From Polaribacter cellanae (GTDB lineage: Bacteria; Bacteroidota; Bacteroidia; Flavobacteriales; Flavobacteriaceae), in assembly GCF_017569185.1 (NCBI RefSeq), contig NZ_CP071869.1:1416001-1480000 (forward strand): 64,000 bases of DNA, read 5' to 3'. The position numbers were made by a program, and so were the translations under genes. The number at the start of each line of letters is the position of its first letter. Position 1 is the first letter of the stretch. The notes under the pieces were generated by a model. It made no database searches, was not told where the DNA came from, and worked only from the letters and a program-made list of their open reading frames with translations. Of the stretch, positions 1 to 8,767 are shown piece after piece.

Positions 1-554
1 TTGGCTGAAAAATTATCTATTCTCAAGGCATACATTCTTTTTATTTTTCCTTTATCAGTTAATTCTACTGCAGTTACGACCTTTTTCTTTTTACTATCAT
101 AACTTCTTCCAGGTTTTCCTTTTTCATAACCACCAACTACAAATTCATCGATATGAACATTACCTTTCATTGGATGATTTTCGCTAGATTTCATAGCTTC
201 TCTTACTTTATGCATAAATAAACGAGCCGTTTTTTCCGTGATTCCAAAACGAACTCCCATATAACTTGCTGATAAACTTTTTGTAGTGGTTGACATCTCA
301 AAACAGATAAAAAAAGCTTTACGTAAACCAAACTTTACTTTGTGAAATAAAGTGTTGGCAGAAGCTGTTTCTGTATGGCTACATTTATTACAAGTACGTG
401 CAAAATTCTTGCGAATTTGACTCGTTTTGTTTCTACACTTTATGCATTTGAATTCATCTTTCCACTTAATAGTTGCTAAATATTCTTTACAACAATCATC
501 TGTTTTGAAGCGTTCAGTAAACTCTAAAAGGTTTCTTCCTTGAAAAACATCCAT
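1..554 (-). CDS. IS1595-family (ISXO2-like) transposase, partial
   Basis: The minus strand is open from ATG at 554 to the window edge, about 184 codons, so the C-terminus lies outside. The translation starts MDVFQGRNLLEFTERF. It has a zinc-ribbon-like N-terminus (CIKC near residue 36, CNKC near 55) and then the DDE-type domain with HIDEFVVGG, the hallmark of the ISXO2/IS1595 group (DDE_Tnp_IS1595). No stop or frameshift is visible in this part. The neighbouring hemerythrin fragment suggests the element disrupted that gene. The family call is firm; whether the full copy is active cannot be seen. Confidence 0.88.
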   Translation of the reverse strand, partial: MDVFQGRNLLEFTERFKTDDCCKEYLATIKWKDEFKCIKCRNKTSQIRKNFARTCNKCSHTETASANTLFHKVKFGLRKAFFICFEMSTTTKSLSASYMGVRFGITEKTARLFMHKVREAMKSSENHPMKGNVHIDEFVVGGYEKGKPGRSYDSKKKKVVTAVELTDKGKIKRMYALRIDNFSA

Positions 555-650
555 AATTCCCTTATTTTATTGACTACAATATATGAAATTATCTACTGAC
601 CTCAATAATTTTAAATGATGTGTTTGTTTAATTTATAGATGTCGAACACA
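555..650. other. IS1595 end region and junction
   Basis: Non-coding stretch between the transposase start and the hemerythrin fragment. It holds an imperfect inverted pair, GATGTGTT near 614 and AACACACTACATC near 644. These are candidate terminal inverted repeat sequences, but the exact IS boundary and target duplication cannot be fixed without the other end. Confidence 0.3.
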
Positions 651-833
651 CTACATCTCTCTATAGTTTTCTACTATTTTTACCTTATAAAGCTGTATTT
701 GAATAAGACTAAATGTTGATTTAAAAAATTGATTTTTAATACAATCTTTGGTATCGCCAGACGTTTTTACTAATTTATTTAACAATTCTCTTTGTTTATC
801 GTGGTCTTTTCTTATTTCTTCGTAAATATTCAT
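651..833 (-). pseudogene. Truncated hemerythrin HHE-domain protein
   Basis: A 60-aa ORF whose first ~30 residues (MNIYEEIRKDHDKQRELL, then NKLVKTSGD) match the start of flavobacterial hemerythrin HHE proteins, including the first metal-ligand region HDKQ. The family normally runs about 150 aa with further His and Glu ligands. Here the similarity fades after about residue 36 and the frame ends YREM, beside the IS1595 end. I infer a 5' fragment left by the insertion. A small complete gene of unknown function is less likely. Confidence 0.5.
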
Positions 834-991
834 ATTCGTTTAGTTTTAGATTTATCAAACTTAGTGTGAAATTAATTTATTTCTTATCTCAATAAATTTA
901 AATGTTAATCGATATCATAAAATTTACTATCTTTATTGTAGTACATTTACAACCTCTTTTTAGTTGAGAGTTTACCCTAATTTAATACTCT

Positions 992-2032
992 ATGATAACT
1001 TTTGAAATTATTCCAGATAGCTCTAAAACTTTATTAGAGCAAATTAAAGATGCGATTGGAGGCTCGATTACAAGTCGATGGAGCGAAAACATACTTTCTA
1101 TAGATAACGAAAATGGTAAAGGAGATTTACGATTTATTCAGTTTGATTGGGGTGTGCATTTGTTAGATTTTAACTTAACGCTTCGTAAAGAATTTATAAT
1201 TAAATTCAAATCGATTCCTGAGTTTAGTCCTATTCGTTTTTTGTACCCTGCACAAGGTTATTTAACACATCGTTTTGGAGTAAATAATAATGAAAGAAAA
1301 ATAGACCAGTTTCAATCTTTAATTTTCACTAACAAAACAGGTGGTTACGATTATTTACATTTCCCAAAAAACGAAACGGTTTGTATAAATATGATTGAAA
1401 TTGTTCGCAAACATTTTCTTCAAAAAAGAACCACAAACGTATCTAGTTTAAATAAAAAGTTATACGAAGTTTTTGTAGATACAGACCACGAAAACAGGTT
1501 TGCAAACTTCGGAACACTAAATCTTAAAATGGCAGATTTAGTCGAGAAATTAGCCAAAGTAAAAGGAAAAGGAATGCTTAGAATTTTAAAAATCGAAGCT
1601 AAAGTCTACGAGATTTTATCCATACATATTCAGCAACACAATAGATTATTGGCTGGTGTTCCTTTGCCAACTTCTTTGGTAAAAACAGAACTTAAATTGG
1701 TTCGAAAAATTAGCGCCAAAATATTAAAAAACCCCGCAAAAGATTATTCTTTAGACCAACTTTCCACAGAAAGTGGCTTAACACAAGCAAAATTACAAGA
1801 CGGCTTTAAGTTTCTCTACAACAGAACCGTTACAGAATATATTAGACACGTTCGTTTGGAATCTGCCAGAGAACTGCTAAAAAATTCCGATTTAAATATT
1901 TCGCAAATTGTGTACAGCATTGGTTTTAGCAGTAGAAGTTATTTTTCTAAAATTTTTAGAGAAAAATATAATATTTCGCCAAATGAATTTAAAAAGAAAA
2001 TTTTAGTGGTTACAGACGAGAAAGTAAAATAA
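992..2032 (+). CDS. AraC-family transcriptional regulator
   Basis: 346 aa. The last ~100 residues form a typical AraC double helix-turn-helix: DYSLDQLSTESGLTQAKL for the first helix pair, and NISQIVYSIGFSSRSYFSKI then REKYNISPNEFKK for the conserved second pair. The N-terminal ~240 residues are the ligand or oligomerisation part and I cannot assign a ligand. The gene stands alone, divergent from the hemerythrin fragment, so its target is unknown. The ATG at 992 lies well placed after an AT-rich leader. Confidence 0.9.
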   Translation: MITFEIIPDSSKTLLEQIKDAIGGSITSRWSENILSIDNENGKGDLRFIQFDWGVHLLDFNLTLRKEFIIKFKSIPEFSPIRFLYPAQGYLTHRFGVNNNERKIDQFQSLIFTNKTGGYDYLHFPKNETVCINMIEIVRKHFLQKRTTNVSSLNKKLYEVFVDTDHENRFANFGTLNLKMADLVEKLAKVKGKGMLRILKIEAKVYEILSIHIQQHNRLLAGVPLPTSLVKTELKLVRKISAKILKNPAKDYSLDQLSTESGLTQAKLQDGFKFLYNRTVTEYIRHVRLESARELLKNSDLNISQIVYSIGFSSRSYFSKIFREKYNISPNEFKKKILVVTDEKVK

Positions 2033-2040
2033 ATTCCATT

Positions 2041-2218
2041 TTTTTATAAGATTGAGTGAACGCGTTAGGGAATGCAATGTTTGAGCTCTTTTTTCTTTTT
2101 CAGAAAAAAAGCGAGTAACCTTTCGACTTCGCTCAAGATAAATTCCAGCCCGTTAAAACGCCCAAAAAAAAATCTAAAATCTTTTTTTAAATTACAGATA
2201 CTAAAACAAATTCAATAT
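2041..2218. repeat. Dispersed intergenic repeat, copy 1
   Basis: Carries a 32-nt block (2078-2109, starting TGTTTGAGCTC) found again at 29984-30015, followed by CGAGTAA in both. It also has a 20-nt block (CCTTTCGACTTCGCTCAAGA at 2119-2138) found again at 29955-29974, where the two blocks are in the other order. The apparent plus-strand ORF here (2072-2320) is low complexity and I regard it as spurious. Confidence 0.7.
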
Positions 2219-2256
2219 AAAAAAAACCTCAATGCTTTCACATTGAGGTTATTAAT
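2216..2256 (-). terminator. Intrinsic terminator of the ytxH operon
   Basis: AACCTCAATG / CATTGAGGTT form a perfect 10-bp stem with a 6-nt loop. On the minus strand the stem is followed by a run of T, just downstream of the DUF6327 gene. It may also act for the converging araC gene. Confidence 0.8.
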
Positions 2257-2312
2257 CAACCAACCACTTATCGGTTACTTATCGCTAAATAACCCAATAA
2301 ATTCTTTCTATT

Positions 2313-2513
2313 TTATTTAAATATTTTCTTTATAAGAACTAATAATCCGTACTTACTTACGAATTTTAGGAAATTACCTATTAAGCTTAGCGGTTTTAGT
2401 TGGTTTTCGAAATCGCTTTTTACAATTTTTAGTTCTTCTAAAGCTATCTGCCTTTCCAGACTTAACACTTTTAAGTCTTTTTCCATATCAACAAAATTTG
2501 TGTATTTTCTCAT
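2313..2513 (-). CDS. DUF6327-like small protein
   Basis: 66 aa, starting MRKYTNFVDMEKDLKVLSLE. It has a charged amphipathic N-terminal half and a hydrophobic C-terminal stretch (LKFVSKYGLLVLIKKIF). It is the last gene of a three-gene operon after ytxH and a holin-like membrane protein, the usual place of DUF6327 proteins in Flavobacteriia. No catalytic motif is visible. The family name rests on pattern and context, so treat it as probable. Confidence 0.6.
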   Translation of the reverse strand: MRKYTNFVDMEKDLKVLSLERQIALEELKIVKSDFENQLKPLSLIGNFLKFVSKYGLLVLIKKIFK

Positions 2514-2526
2514 CTTTACGTGTCTT

Positions 2527-2874
2527 TTATTTTGAGAATTTATTTGCCATTTTAGAAATTATTTGCTTGTCGATACTCTTTCTAAGCAAAAAGAATATAA
2601 TGCCAAATAAAATGTAAATTCCTGCTACTGATAGGTAACCTAAAGCTACATTTTCTAAAGAATTACCCAAAGTAATTGCCAAAGCAATCGACGCAAATAA
2701 TAGTCCTACTGCTATTAAACCTCCAATAATTAAGAGCTTTAGAATTGTGCTAAAAGATAATGTTAAGGCATAAAATGCTTTTAACTTATAGTATTTATAA
2801 GTGGCATCTACATACTTTTTTCCCTTTTCAACTCCATTTTCAGACGAATTGTTTAAAGATTCAAATACACTCAT
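2527..2874 (-). CDS. Holin superfamily III-like (Phage_holin_3_6) membrane protein
   Basis: 115 aa. The N-terminal ~30 residues (MSVFESLNNSSENGVEKGKK) are soluble and helical. Two long transmembrane segments follow, around residues 42-72 and 76-98. This is the layout of the Phage_holin_3_6 family found beside ytxH in Bacteroidota; despite the name, chromosomal copies are not phage genes and their role is probably in the envelope or in stress. It lies 3 bp downstream of ytxH. Confidence 0.7.
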   Translation of the reverse strand: MSVFESLNNSSENGVEKGKKYVDATYKYYKLKAFYALTLSFSTILKLLIIGGLIAVGLLFASIALAITLGNSLENVALGYLSVAGIYILFGIIFFLLRKSIDKQIISKMANKFSK

Positions 2875-2877
2875 AAA

Positions 2878-3264
2878 TTATGCAGATTGTATTTTTCCTT
2901 TCTTATCTGAACTTACGTCTTTTTGTAACTTTTTGTTCTGTTCTTTTAATTCGCTTAATTTCTTCTCTAAAGTAGAAATTACATCGTCTGCTTTGTAACT
3001 TACGTTAGACATTACATCTTCTAATTGCGCATCGAAAGTTTGCTTTTTTGCATTGTAAGTAGCACTTACTCTTTCTTTTAAATCAGATGCTGTTGCACTA
3101 ATTTTTTCTGAATATTCAGACGCTGTTTCAGAAATTTTATCTTTTGCAGACAAAGCTTCGTTCTTAATTTTTTTTCTTGTGTTTTCTCCTTTGTCTGGTG
3201 CAAATAAAATGCCTGCTGCTGCACCCACTATCGTTCCTAGTAATACTCCTGATAAATTTTTCAT
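2878..3264 (-). CDS. YtxH domain-containing protein
   Basis: 128 aa. Residues 3-22 form a glycine/alanine-rich membrane segment (LSGVLLGTIVGAAAGILFAP) followed by DKGENTRKKI, the YtxH signature. The rest is a Lys/Glu/Ser/Ala-rich coiled coil, in the manner of general-stress or LEA-like proteins. It is the first gene of the operon with the holin-like and DUF6327 proteins. The exact function is not known for the family. Confidence 0.85.
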   Translation of the reverse strand: MKNLSGVLLGTIVGAAAGILFAPDKGENTRKKIKNEALSAKDKISETASEYSEKISATASDLKERVSATYNAKKQTFDAQLEDVMSNVSYKADDVISTLEKKLSELKEQNKKLQKDVSSDKKGKIQSA

Positions 3265-3368
3265 CTTTATTTTTTTAAATTATACTTTTTCGTGATGTAT
3301 TGATTAATACACTACAAATATACACCCATAACACACTTTAATTTGACTGTATAACGTTAAATCTTGAC

Positions 3369-4220
3369 TCAAATACTTTTAAGTATAAATTTTAGATTCT
3401 GATGCGTTGTTTTTTGTGCCAATCTATTAATAGCAGCCGTGGTAAGTTGTAGAATTCTGGGGTAACCACCAGTAACTTGGCAATCTCTCATAAGCACAAT
3501 TAATTTTCCTGAAGGCGTTAATTGCACAGTACCCACCAAAACCGCAGATGTTAAAATTGAAGGTAGATTATTGTCTATTACTTCATTTAAACGACAACCC
3601 ATTCTATTATTATCATTCGAGATTGTAAAAATGGTGTTTAACAATTGTTCTTTTTGATGATTGTTTAACAACTCAAATTCAGGACCTTTATAACAATTTA
3701 TTTCTATTGATTTAAAATAAGAACAAGACACTTTTATAACTGAGTTTGATGCTTCTAAATTATTATTAAAACTTAAAATTGGTAATACATCTCCTTTTTT
3801 AAGGATCATTTGTTTTGTTATATTTTGATAAAAACTTCTGCTTCCTAAAATTGTCTCTGTTAAAAAACCACCTTTTACTGCCAAATAACATCTTGCTCCG
3901 AAATTTATGTTTCCAAAACTCAACACATCGTTTTTGTTAATTTTTATCCTTGAATTTAATACAATGGGTTTGTTATTTATCATTGCTGAAAAATCGCCAC
4001 CAGAGATACAAATAGTGGTTTCAACTAAAAACTCTAATTTACAACCACCAAAAGTAATTTCTAAAAGTGCATTTGCTAAAGAATTATCTAAAATACGATT
4101 TGCTAAATCCGCAGAATAACTATCCATAACTCCAGAAACAGGAACACCTTTAGAAGCAAAACCTACTCTACCTCTATCTTGAATTGACGTATAAAAACCT
4201 GCTTTTAAAACCCTAATCAT
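3369..4220 (-). CDS. pxpC: 5-oxoprolinase subunit C (biotin-dependent carboxyltransferase-like)
   Basis: 283 aa, of the KipA/AHS2 family. The motif near residues 8-35 (GFYTSIQDRGRVGF, then VPVSGVMDSYSADLANRILDN) and MRDCQVTGGYPRI near the C-terminus are typical. PxpA, PxpB and PxpC together open 5-oxoproline to glutamate using ATP. The start overlaps the end of pxpB by 8 bp, which implies translational coupling. The gene is slightly shorter than the usual ~310 aa but keeps both conserved ends. Confidence 0.9.
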   Translation of the reverse strand: MIRVLKAGFYTSIQDRGRVGFASKGVPVSGVMDSYSADLANRILDNSLANALLEITFGGCKLEFLVETTICISGGDFSAMINNKPIVLNSRIKINKNDVLSFGNINFGARCYLAVKGGFLTETILGSRSFYQNITKQMILKKGDVLPILSFNNNLEASNSVIKVSCSYFKSIEINCYKGPEFELLNNHQKEQLLNTIFTISNDNNRMGCRLNEVIDNNLPSILTSAVLVGTVQLTPSGKLIVLMRDCQVTGGYPRILQLTTAAINRLAQKTTHQNLKFILKSI

Positions 4221-4944
4221 TCAGCAACTTTTTAGAGATTAAGTACTTGTTTTCTGTAATTTCTTTTTCAGTTTGATAAAATTCGTCTAAAGAAATAGCC
4301 TTGAATTTTACTTGATCGCCAGCCTTTGCAAAACACGGGTTTTCGTTTTTTATGTTGAAAAAATGAATAGGAGTTCTTCCAATAATATTCCAACCACCAG
4401 CAGATTCTTGTGGGTAAACACCTGTTTGTTTTCCACCAATTGCAACAGCGCCTTTTGGCACTTTTAATCTTGGGTTGGGTTTTCTATCGAAATATAATCG
4501 AGAATCTAAACCTCCTAAATAAAGAAAACCTGGTAAGAAACCAATAAAAAAAACGGTGTATATTTTTTTTGAATGAATTTTAATGATTTTTTCAATATTG
4601 ATATTTGATTTTTCTGACAATTCTCTCAAATCAATCCCAAATTCCAAATCGTAACAAACAGGAATTTCCCAGAGAAATTTTTCTGTTTGTTGTCGTTTGA
4701 GATCTTGTTGATATATGGATTGTAACTGTTGCGTCTCATCAGAATAATTAGAGATTTCATTGGTATATTTCAAAGTCAAAGAGTTGTAACCAATTATAAA
4801 ATCGGCAATTAATGTAGATTTTTCTTTTTGAATTTTATCTCTAAAAAGGATAATATCATTGAGAATTTCTTCACTAATAATTGCTTGCCATTCAATTAAA
4901 ATAGCAGTATTTCCAAAAGGTTTGTATGTGGGTGGTTTATGCAA
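4213..4944 (-). CDS. pxpB: 5-oxoprolinase subunit B
   Basis: 243 aa, of the KipI/AHS1 family. The block FFIGFLPGFLYLGGLD, PNPRLKVPKGAVAIGG and QTGVYPQESAGGWNIIGRTP is diagnostic. It overlaps pxpA and pxpC by 8 bp on each side, forming one translational unit. In Bacillus a homologue (KipI) also inhibits a sporulation kinase; here the pxpA-pxpB-pxpC context points to oxoprolinase. Confidence 0.92.
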   Translation of the reverse strand: MHKPPTYKPFGNTAILIEWQAIISEEILNDIILFRDKIQKEKSTLIADFIIGYNSLTLKYTNEISNYSDETQQLQSIYQQDLKRQQTEKFLWEIPVCYDLEFGIDLRELSEKSNINIEKIIKIHSKKIYTVFFIGFLPGFLYLGGLDSRLYFDRKPNPRLKVPKGAVAIGGKQTGVYPQESAGGWNIIGRTPIHFFNIKNENPCFAKAGDQVKFKAISLDEFYQTEKEITENKYLISKKLLND

Positions 4945-5665
4945 TTCTAATTCCTACTTTTTTTAGTTTTTCTGATAAATTTTCTAATATTAAAACCGCA
5001 TTTTTGTTATCTCCATGAATACAAAAAGTATCGGCTTTTATAGATTTCAATTCCCCTGAAATTGTTTTTACCTGTCCTTTATAGATTGATAAGACATGAT
5101 TAAAAACCTCTACTTCATCAGTAATTAAAGCTTTTTTATAACTTCTTGAAACCAAAGTCAAATCGTTGTTGTAATTTCTATCCGCAAAAACTTCATACTT
5201 TATGTTAATGTTTTTTCTAATCGCTAATTTTTCGATAACAGAATTATAAGGAACGTATAAAAAGACATCTTTACTATATTTTTTAATTGATTTCAAGAAA
5301 GTTTTCGCAAATTTTTCATCAACAGCTATTAAATTATACAAAGCTCCATGAGGTTTTATGTGGTGTAGTTTCTCCTCCGTAAAACGCAATCTATGTGTCA
5401 ATAAATCTAATTGATTTTCGATGCTTTTCTGTAATTCTTCATGAGAAATATCCATCAATTTTCTCCCGAAGTTTTCTCTATCAGGAAAAGATGGATGTGC
5501 TCCAATTAATACCTTATTTTCGATGGCAAATCGAATCGTTTTGTCAATGGTTTGTGTAGTTCCAAAATGACCTCCACAAGCGATATTACAAGAAGAAATA
5601 TGTGGCATTAATAAATGCTCGTTTTCTACTCCTTCTCCAACATCACAATTCAAATCGATTTTCAT
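4937..5665 (-). CDS. pxpA: 5-oxoprolinase subunit A
   Basis: 242 aa, of the LamB/YcsF family. It starts MKIDLNCDVGEG and contains ISSCNIACGGHFG, VLIGAHPSFPDRENFGR and HHIKPHGALYN, the conserved metal/substrate motifs of PxpA, with CIHGD near the C-terminus. It is the first gene of the pxpA-pxpB-pxpC unit and lies 89 bp downstream of the Nramp-related transporter on the same strand. Confidence 0.93.
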   Translation of the reverse strand: MKIDLNCDVGEGVENEHLLMPHISSCNIACGGHFGTTQTIDKTIRFAIENKVLIGAHPSFPDRENFGRKLMDISHEELQKSIENQLDLLTHRLRFTEEKLHHIKPHGALYNLIAVDEKFAKTFLKSIKKYSKDVFLYVPYNSVIEKLAIRKNINIKYEVFADRNYNNDLTLVSRSYKKALITDEVEVFNHVLSIYKGQVKTISGELKSIKADTFCIHGDNKNAVLILENLSEKLKKVGIRIA

Positions 5666-5700
5666 TTTAAATCTTTTGCTTATAATTTAGTCATTTTTTT

Positions 5701-5742
5701 TGTCACGAATTCACGAATTTTAAAATTTATGAATTCGTGACA
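5701..5742. repeat. Perfect 13-bp inverted repeat
   Basis: TGTCACGAATTCA at 5701-5713 pairs perfectly with TGAATTCGTGACA at 5730-5742. It lies in the 89-bp gap between the Nramp-like gene and pxpA. The minus strand, the direction of transcription, has no T tail after the stem, so an operator or RNA-processing hairpin is as likely as a terminator. Confidence 0.75.
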
Positions 5743-5754
5743 TTTTCTTTTAAA

Positions 5755-6981
5755 TCAGATAAAATTAAAAACTTTTAAAATTCCTTTTGCTCCTAAAAAT
5801 AGGGTAATAGCTAAAATTACAAAACCAATAATATTCTGTATTTTAGAATTTATAAAAGTTCCTAAAACAGATTTTTTATTCATAATCCACAATAAAATTC
5901 CTGCGATTATTGGTAGCAACATTCCGTTTGCAACTTGTGCAAATTTTATAATATCTATCGGTTTTATTCCGATTGATGAAAAGACAACTCCTAAAACCAG
6001 AATGATTATCCAAACACTTCTAAATTTTTTAGATCTTAAACCTCCTCTCCAACCCAAACAACCTTTAGCTACGTAAGCAGCCGCTAAAGGTGCTGTAATT
6101 GCAGATGTTATTCCTGCAGCAAATAAACCTAAAGCCAAAAAATATTTTGCGAATTCGCCATACAAAGGCGCCAAACCTTTTGCTAAATCTGCTGCATTGG
6201 TAATATCACTAAAAGGAATTGCTGCTGCAGAAACAATAATCGCCATAGAAACAAAGCCTCCTAAAATTATAGAAACAATGGTGTCTTTTCTTGCCAATTT
6301 TAAATCTTCGGTTTTGTTCCATCTTTCTTTTACTAAAGAAGCGTGTAAAAACAAGTTATAAGGCACCACAGTTGTACCAATTAAACCAATAATTGTTAAT
6401 AAGCTTTTCTCTGGAAATCTTGGAATAAACAATCCTTTTAAGATTTCTACAACGTCTGGTTTTGTAACTATTGCAGTTATTAAAAAGGAAATACTCATCA
6501 GTAAAACCAATGTTACCAACGCTTTTTCTAAAAACTTATAGTTTCCAATATATAAAAGCACAAATGCAATACAACCAATTACAAAGCTCATTAAATTGAT
6601 AGAAATATTATTAAAATTTAAAATCGATTTCCCAAAAATGGTTTCTAAGCCTAAAATTCCTCCACTAATATTTCCTGCTTCATAAGAAGCATTTCCAACA
6701 ACAATTGCTGCTAAAATTAACAAGGTTACAAAGTGTTTTAAAAACGGAATTTTAATTTCTTCTTTAATTACTTCAGACAAACCTTTTTGAGAAATGATAC
6801 CCAATCTTGCTGCCATTTCTTGTAAAATAATTGTTGCAATTATAGAAAGCAACATTGCCCACAACAAATGGAATCCGAAATTTACACCTGCTAATGTACA
6901 AACGGTAACAGTTCCTGGTCCAATAAAAGCAGCGGCTACTAATGTTCCTGGCCCAATGTTTTTAAACCAATTTTTAATCAT
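5755..6981 (-). CDS. Nramp-related membrane transporter without the metal-binding motif
   Basis: 408 aa with about 11 hydrophobic segments and the Nramp fold signature. The first helix reads AAFIGPGTVTVCTLAGVNFG, where true Nramp metal carriers have DPGN; both metal ligands (Asp, Asn) are replaced. The sixth-helix motif is VVPYNLFLHAS instead of the usual MPH form. The gene precedes pxpA, pxpB and pxpC on the same strand, as in other genomes with YcsG-type proteins. I infer a carrier for 5-oxoproline or a related organic substrate rather than Mn or Fe. The substrate is not proven. Confidence 0.85.
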   Translation of the reverse strand: MIKNWFKNIGPGTLVAAAFIGPGTVTVCTLAGVNFGFHLLWAMLLSIIATIILQEMAARLGIISQKGLSEVIKEEIKIPFLKHFVTLLILAAIVVGNASYEAGNISGGILGLETIFGKSILNFNNISINLMSFVIGCIAFVLLYIGNYKFLEKALVTLVLLMSISFLITAIVTKPDVVEILKGLFIPRFPEKSLLTIIGLIGTTVVPYNLFLHASLVKERWNKTEDLKLARKDTIVSIILGGFVSMAIIVSAAAIPFSDITNAADLAKGLAPLYGEFAKYFLALGLFAAGITSAITAPLAAAYVAKGCLGWRGGLRSKKFRSVWIIILVLGVVFSSIGIKPIDIIKFAQVANGMLLPIIAGILLWIMNKKSVLGTFINSKIQNIIGFVILAITLFLGAKGILKVFNFI

Positions 6982-7017
6982 AAAATATAAAGTTGGTTAA
7001 ATATACTCTAAAAATAA

Positions 7018-7046
7018 AAAAACACCCCAAATTGAGGTGTTTTCTT
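7018..7046 (-). terminator. pckA terminator
   Basis: AACACC / GGTGTT stem with the T run on the minus strand, 25 bp beyond the pckA stop. Confidence 0.8.
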
Positions 7047-7069
7047 GAATTAAAATTTAAAAAATAGTA

Positions 7070-8680
7070 TTAAAAAGCATAACGTTGAGGGCCTCCTCTA
7101 CGAATATCTTCGCTGGCAACTTCTTCGAATTGCTTAAAATTATGTCTAAAAGCGTTCGATAATTTAAATGCGGTTTTATAGTACGCTTCATCATCATTCC
7201 AAGTGGCTCTTGGACTTAGCAATTCTGTTGGAACTCCTGGACATCTTCTTGGTTGTGCCACACCAAATACAGAATGAATATGATAATCTTCATATCTGTA
7301 ACTACCTAAATCGCCATTTAAAACAGCAGAAATCATTGCTCTTGTATATTTTAAAGGCATTCTTCTACCTACTCCATATTGACCTCCAGACCAACCTGTA
7401 TTTATCAACCAAACATTTACACCAGCATCTTTCATCTTATTGCTTAACATTTCTGCATATCTTGTAGGATGTAAAGGCATAAAAGGGGCACCAAAACAAG
7501 CTGAAAAACTTGGTGTTGGCTCTGTAACACCTGCTTCTGTTCCTGCAACTTTTGCTGTATAACCAGATATAAAGTGATATGCTGCTTGATTTGGCGTTAA
7601 TTTAGAAATTGGAGGCAAAACTCCAAAAGCATCTGCAGTTAAGAAAAATATATTTTTAGGATTTTTACCAATAGATGGCTCTTGTATATTTTCTATATGA
7701 TAAATTGGGTAACTAACTCTTGTATTTTGAGTGATAGAAGTATCTGTAAAATCGATTGCTCCATCTTTATTCATCACTACATTTTCTAAAATCGCACCTT
7801 TTTTAATGGCTCCAAAAATTTCTGGTTCTTGTTCTTGCGATAAATTAATTACTTTTGCGTAACAACCGCCTTCAAAATTAAAAACGGTGTTTTCTGCAGT
7901 CCAACCATGCTCATCATCTCCAATTAAACTTCTGTTTGGATCTGTAGAAAGTGTTGTTTTTCCTGTTCCAGAAAGTCCGAAAAAGATTGCTGTATCTCCA
8001 TCTTTACCAACATTTGCAGAACAATGCATTGGCAAGGTATTTTTAAATACTGGAAGTATAAAATTTAAGGCAGAAAAAATTCCTTTTTTGATTTCTCCTG
8101 TGTAACCTGTTCCACCAATTAAAGCTATTTTCTTTGTAAAATTTAAAATTGCAAAGTTATGTTGGCGAGTTCCATCTATTTTTGGGTCCGCCATAAATCC
8201 TGGTGCGTTAATTACCGTCCATTCTGGAGAAAAATCTTTTAATTCTTCTGTTGTTGGTCGTAAAAACATATTGTAAGCAAACATATTGCTCCATGGATAT
8301 TCGTTTATAACTCTAATGTTTAATTTATAATTTTTATCTGCACAGGCATACGAATCTCTTACAAAGATTTCTTTTCCTGATAAATAATCTGTTACTTTAG
8401 CATAAAGTGCATCGAATTTATCTGCATCGAAAGGAAGGTTTATGTCACTCCACCAAACTTCGTCTTTTGTAACCTTGTCTTTTACAATAAAACGATCTTT
8501 TGGAGAACGCCCAGTAAACTCACCTGTGTTTACAGCAATTGCTCCTAAAGAAGATTCTACTCCTTGATTTTTTTTTAAAGTTTCATTGTGTAATTCGTCT
8601 GAAGACAGTTGATAACGAATTGTTGCATTTTTGATTCCAAGACTATTTAACGAAATCGATTTCGTATTTGTATCTACCAT
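7070..8680 (-). CDS. pckA: Phosphoenolpyruvate carboxykinase (ATP)
   Basis: 536 aa, the full family length. It converts oxaloacetate plus ATP to phosphoenolpyruvate for gluconeogenesis. The P-loop is FGLSGTGKTTLS (near residue 240), followed by DPNRSLIGDDEHGW with the catalytic Asp pair; GRSPKDRFIV lies near residue 56. It is monocistronic with its own terminator. The upstream minus-strand TAATTTTG (8719-8712) fits a Bacteroidota -7 box. Confidence 0.97.
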   Translation of the reverse strand: MVDTNTKSISLNSLGIKNATIRYQLSSDELHNETLKKNQGVESSLGAIAVNTGEFTGRSPKDRFIVKDKVTKDEVWWSDINLPFDADKFDALYAKVTDYLSGKEIFVRDSYACADKNYKLNIRVINEYPWSNMFAYNMFLRPTTEELKDFSPEWTVINAPGFMADPKIDGTRQHNFAILNFTKKIALIGGTGYTGEIKKGIFSALNFILPVFKNTLPMHCSANVGKDGDTAIFFGLSGTGKTTLSTDPNRSLIGDDEHGWTAENTVFNFEGGCYAKVINLSQEQEPEIFGAIKKGAILENVVMNKDGAIDFTDTSITQNTRVSYPIYHIENIQEPSIGKNPKNIFFLTADAFGVLPPISKLTPNQAAYHFISGYTAKVAGTEAGVTEPTPSFSACFGAPFMPLHPTRYAEMLSNKMKDAGVNVWLINTGWSGGQYGVGRRMPLKYTRAMISAVLNGDLGSYRYEDYHIHSVFGVAQPRRCPGVPTELLSPRATWNDDEAYYKTAFKLSNAFRHNFKQFEEVASEDIRRGGPQRYAF

Positions 8681-8711
8681 ATCAATATTATTATTATTTT
8701 TAAATGTGTTA

Positions 8712-8719
8712 CAAAATTA
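8712..8719 (-). promoter_or_regulatory. Candidate pckA -7 box
   Basis: TAATTTTG on the minus strand, 32-39 nt upstream of the pckA start, matches TAnnTTTG. No clear TTG -33 element is seen at the right distance. Confidence 0.45.
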
Positions 8720-8767
8720 AGCAATATTTTAAAACGGACTTCTATTTAGGTGAAAAATATTGATTTT

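Noticed and set aside
2072..2320. 82-aa plus-strand ORF (MQCLSSFFFFRKKASN start)
   Set aside because: Low-complexity translation of a dispersed repeat and a terminator hairpin; no family resemblance.
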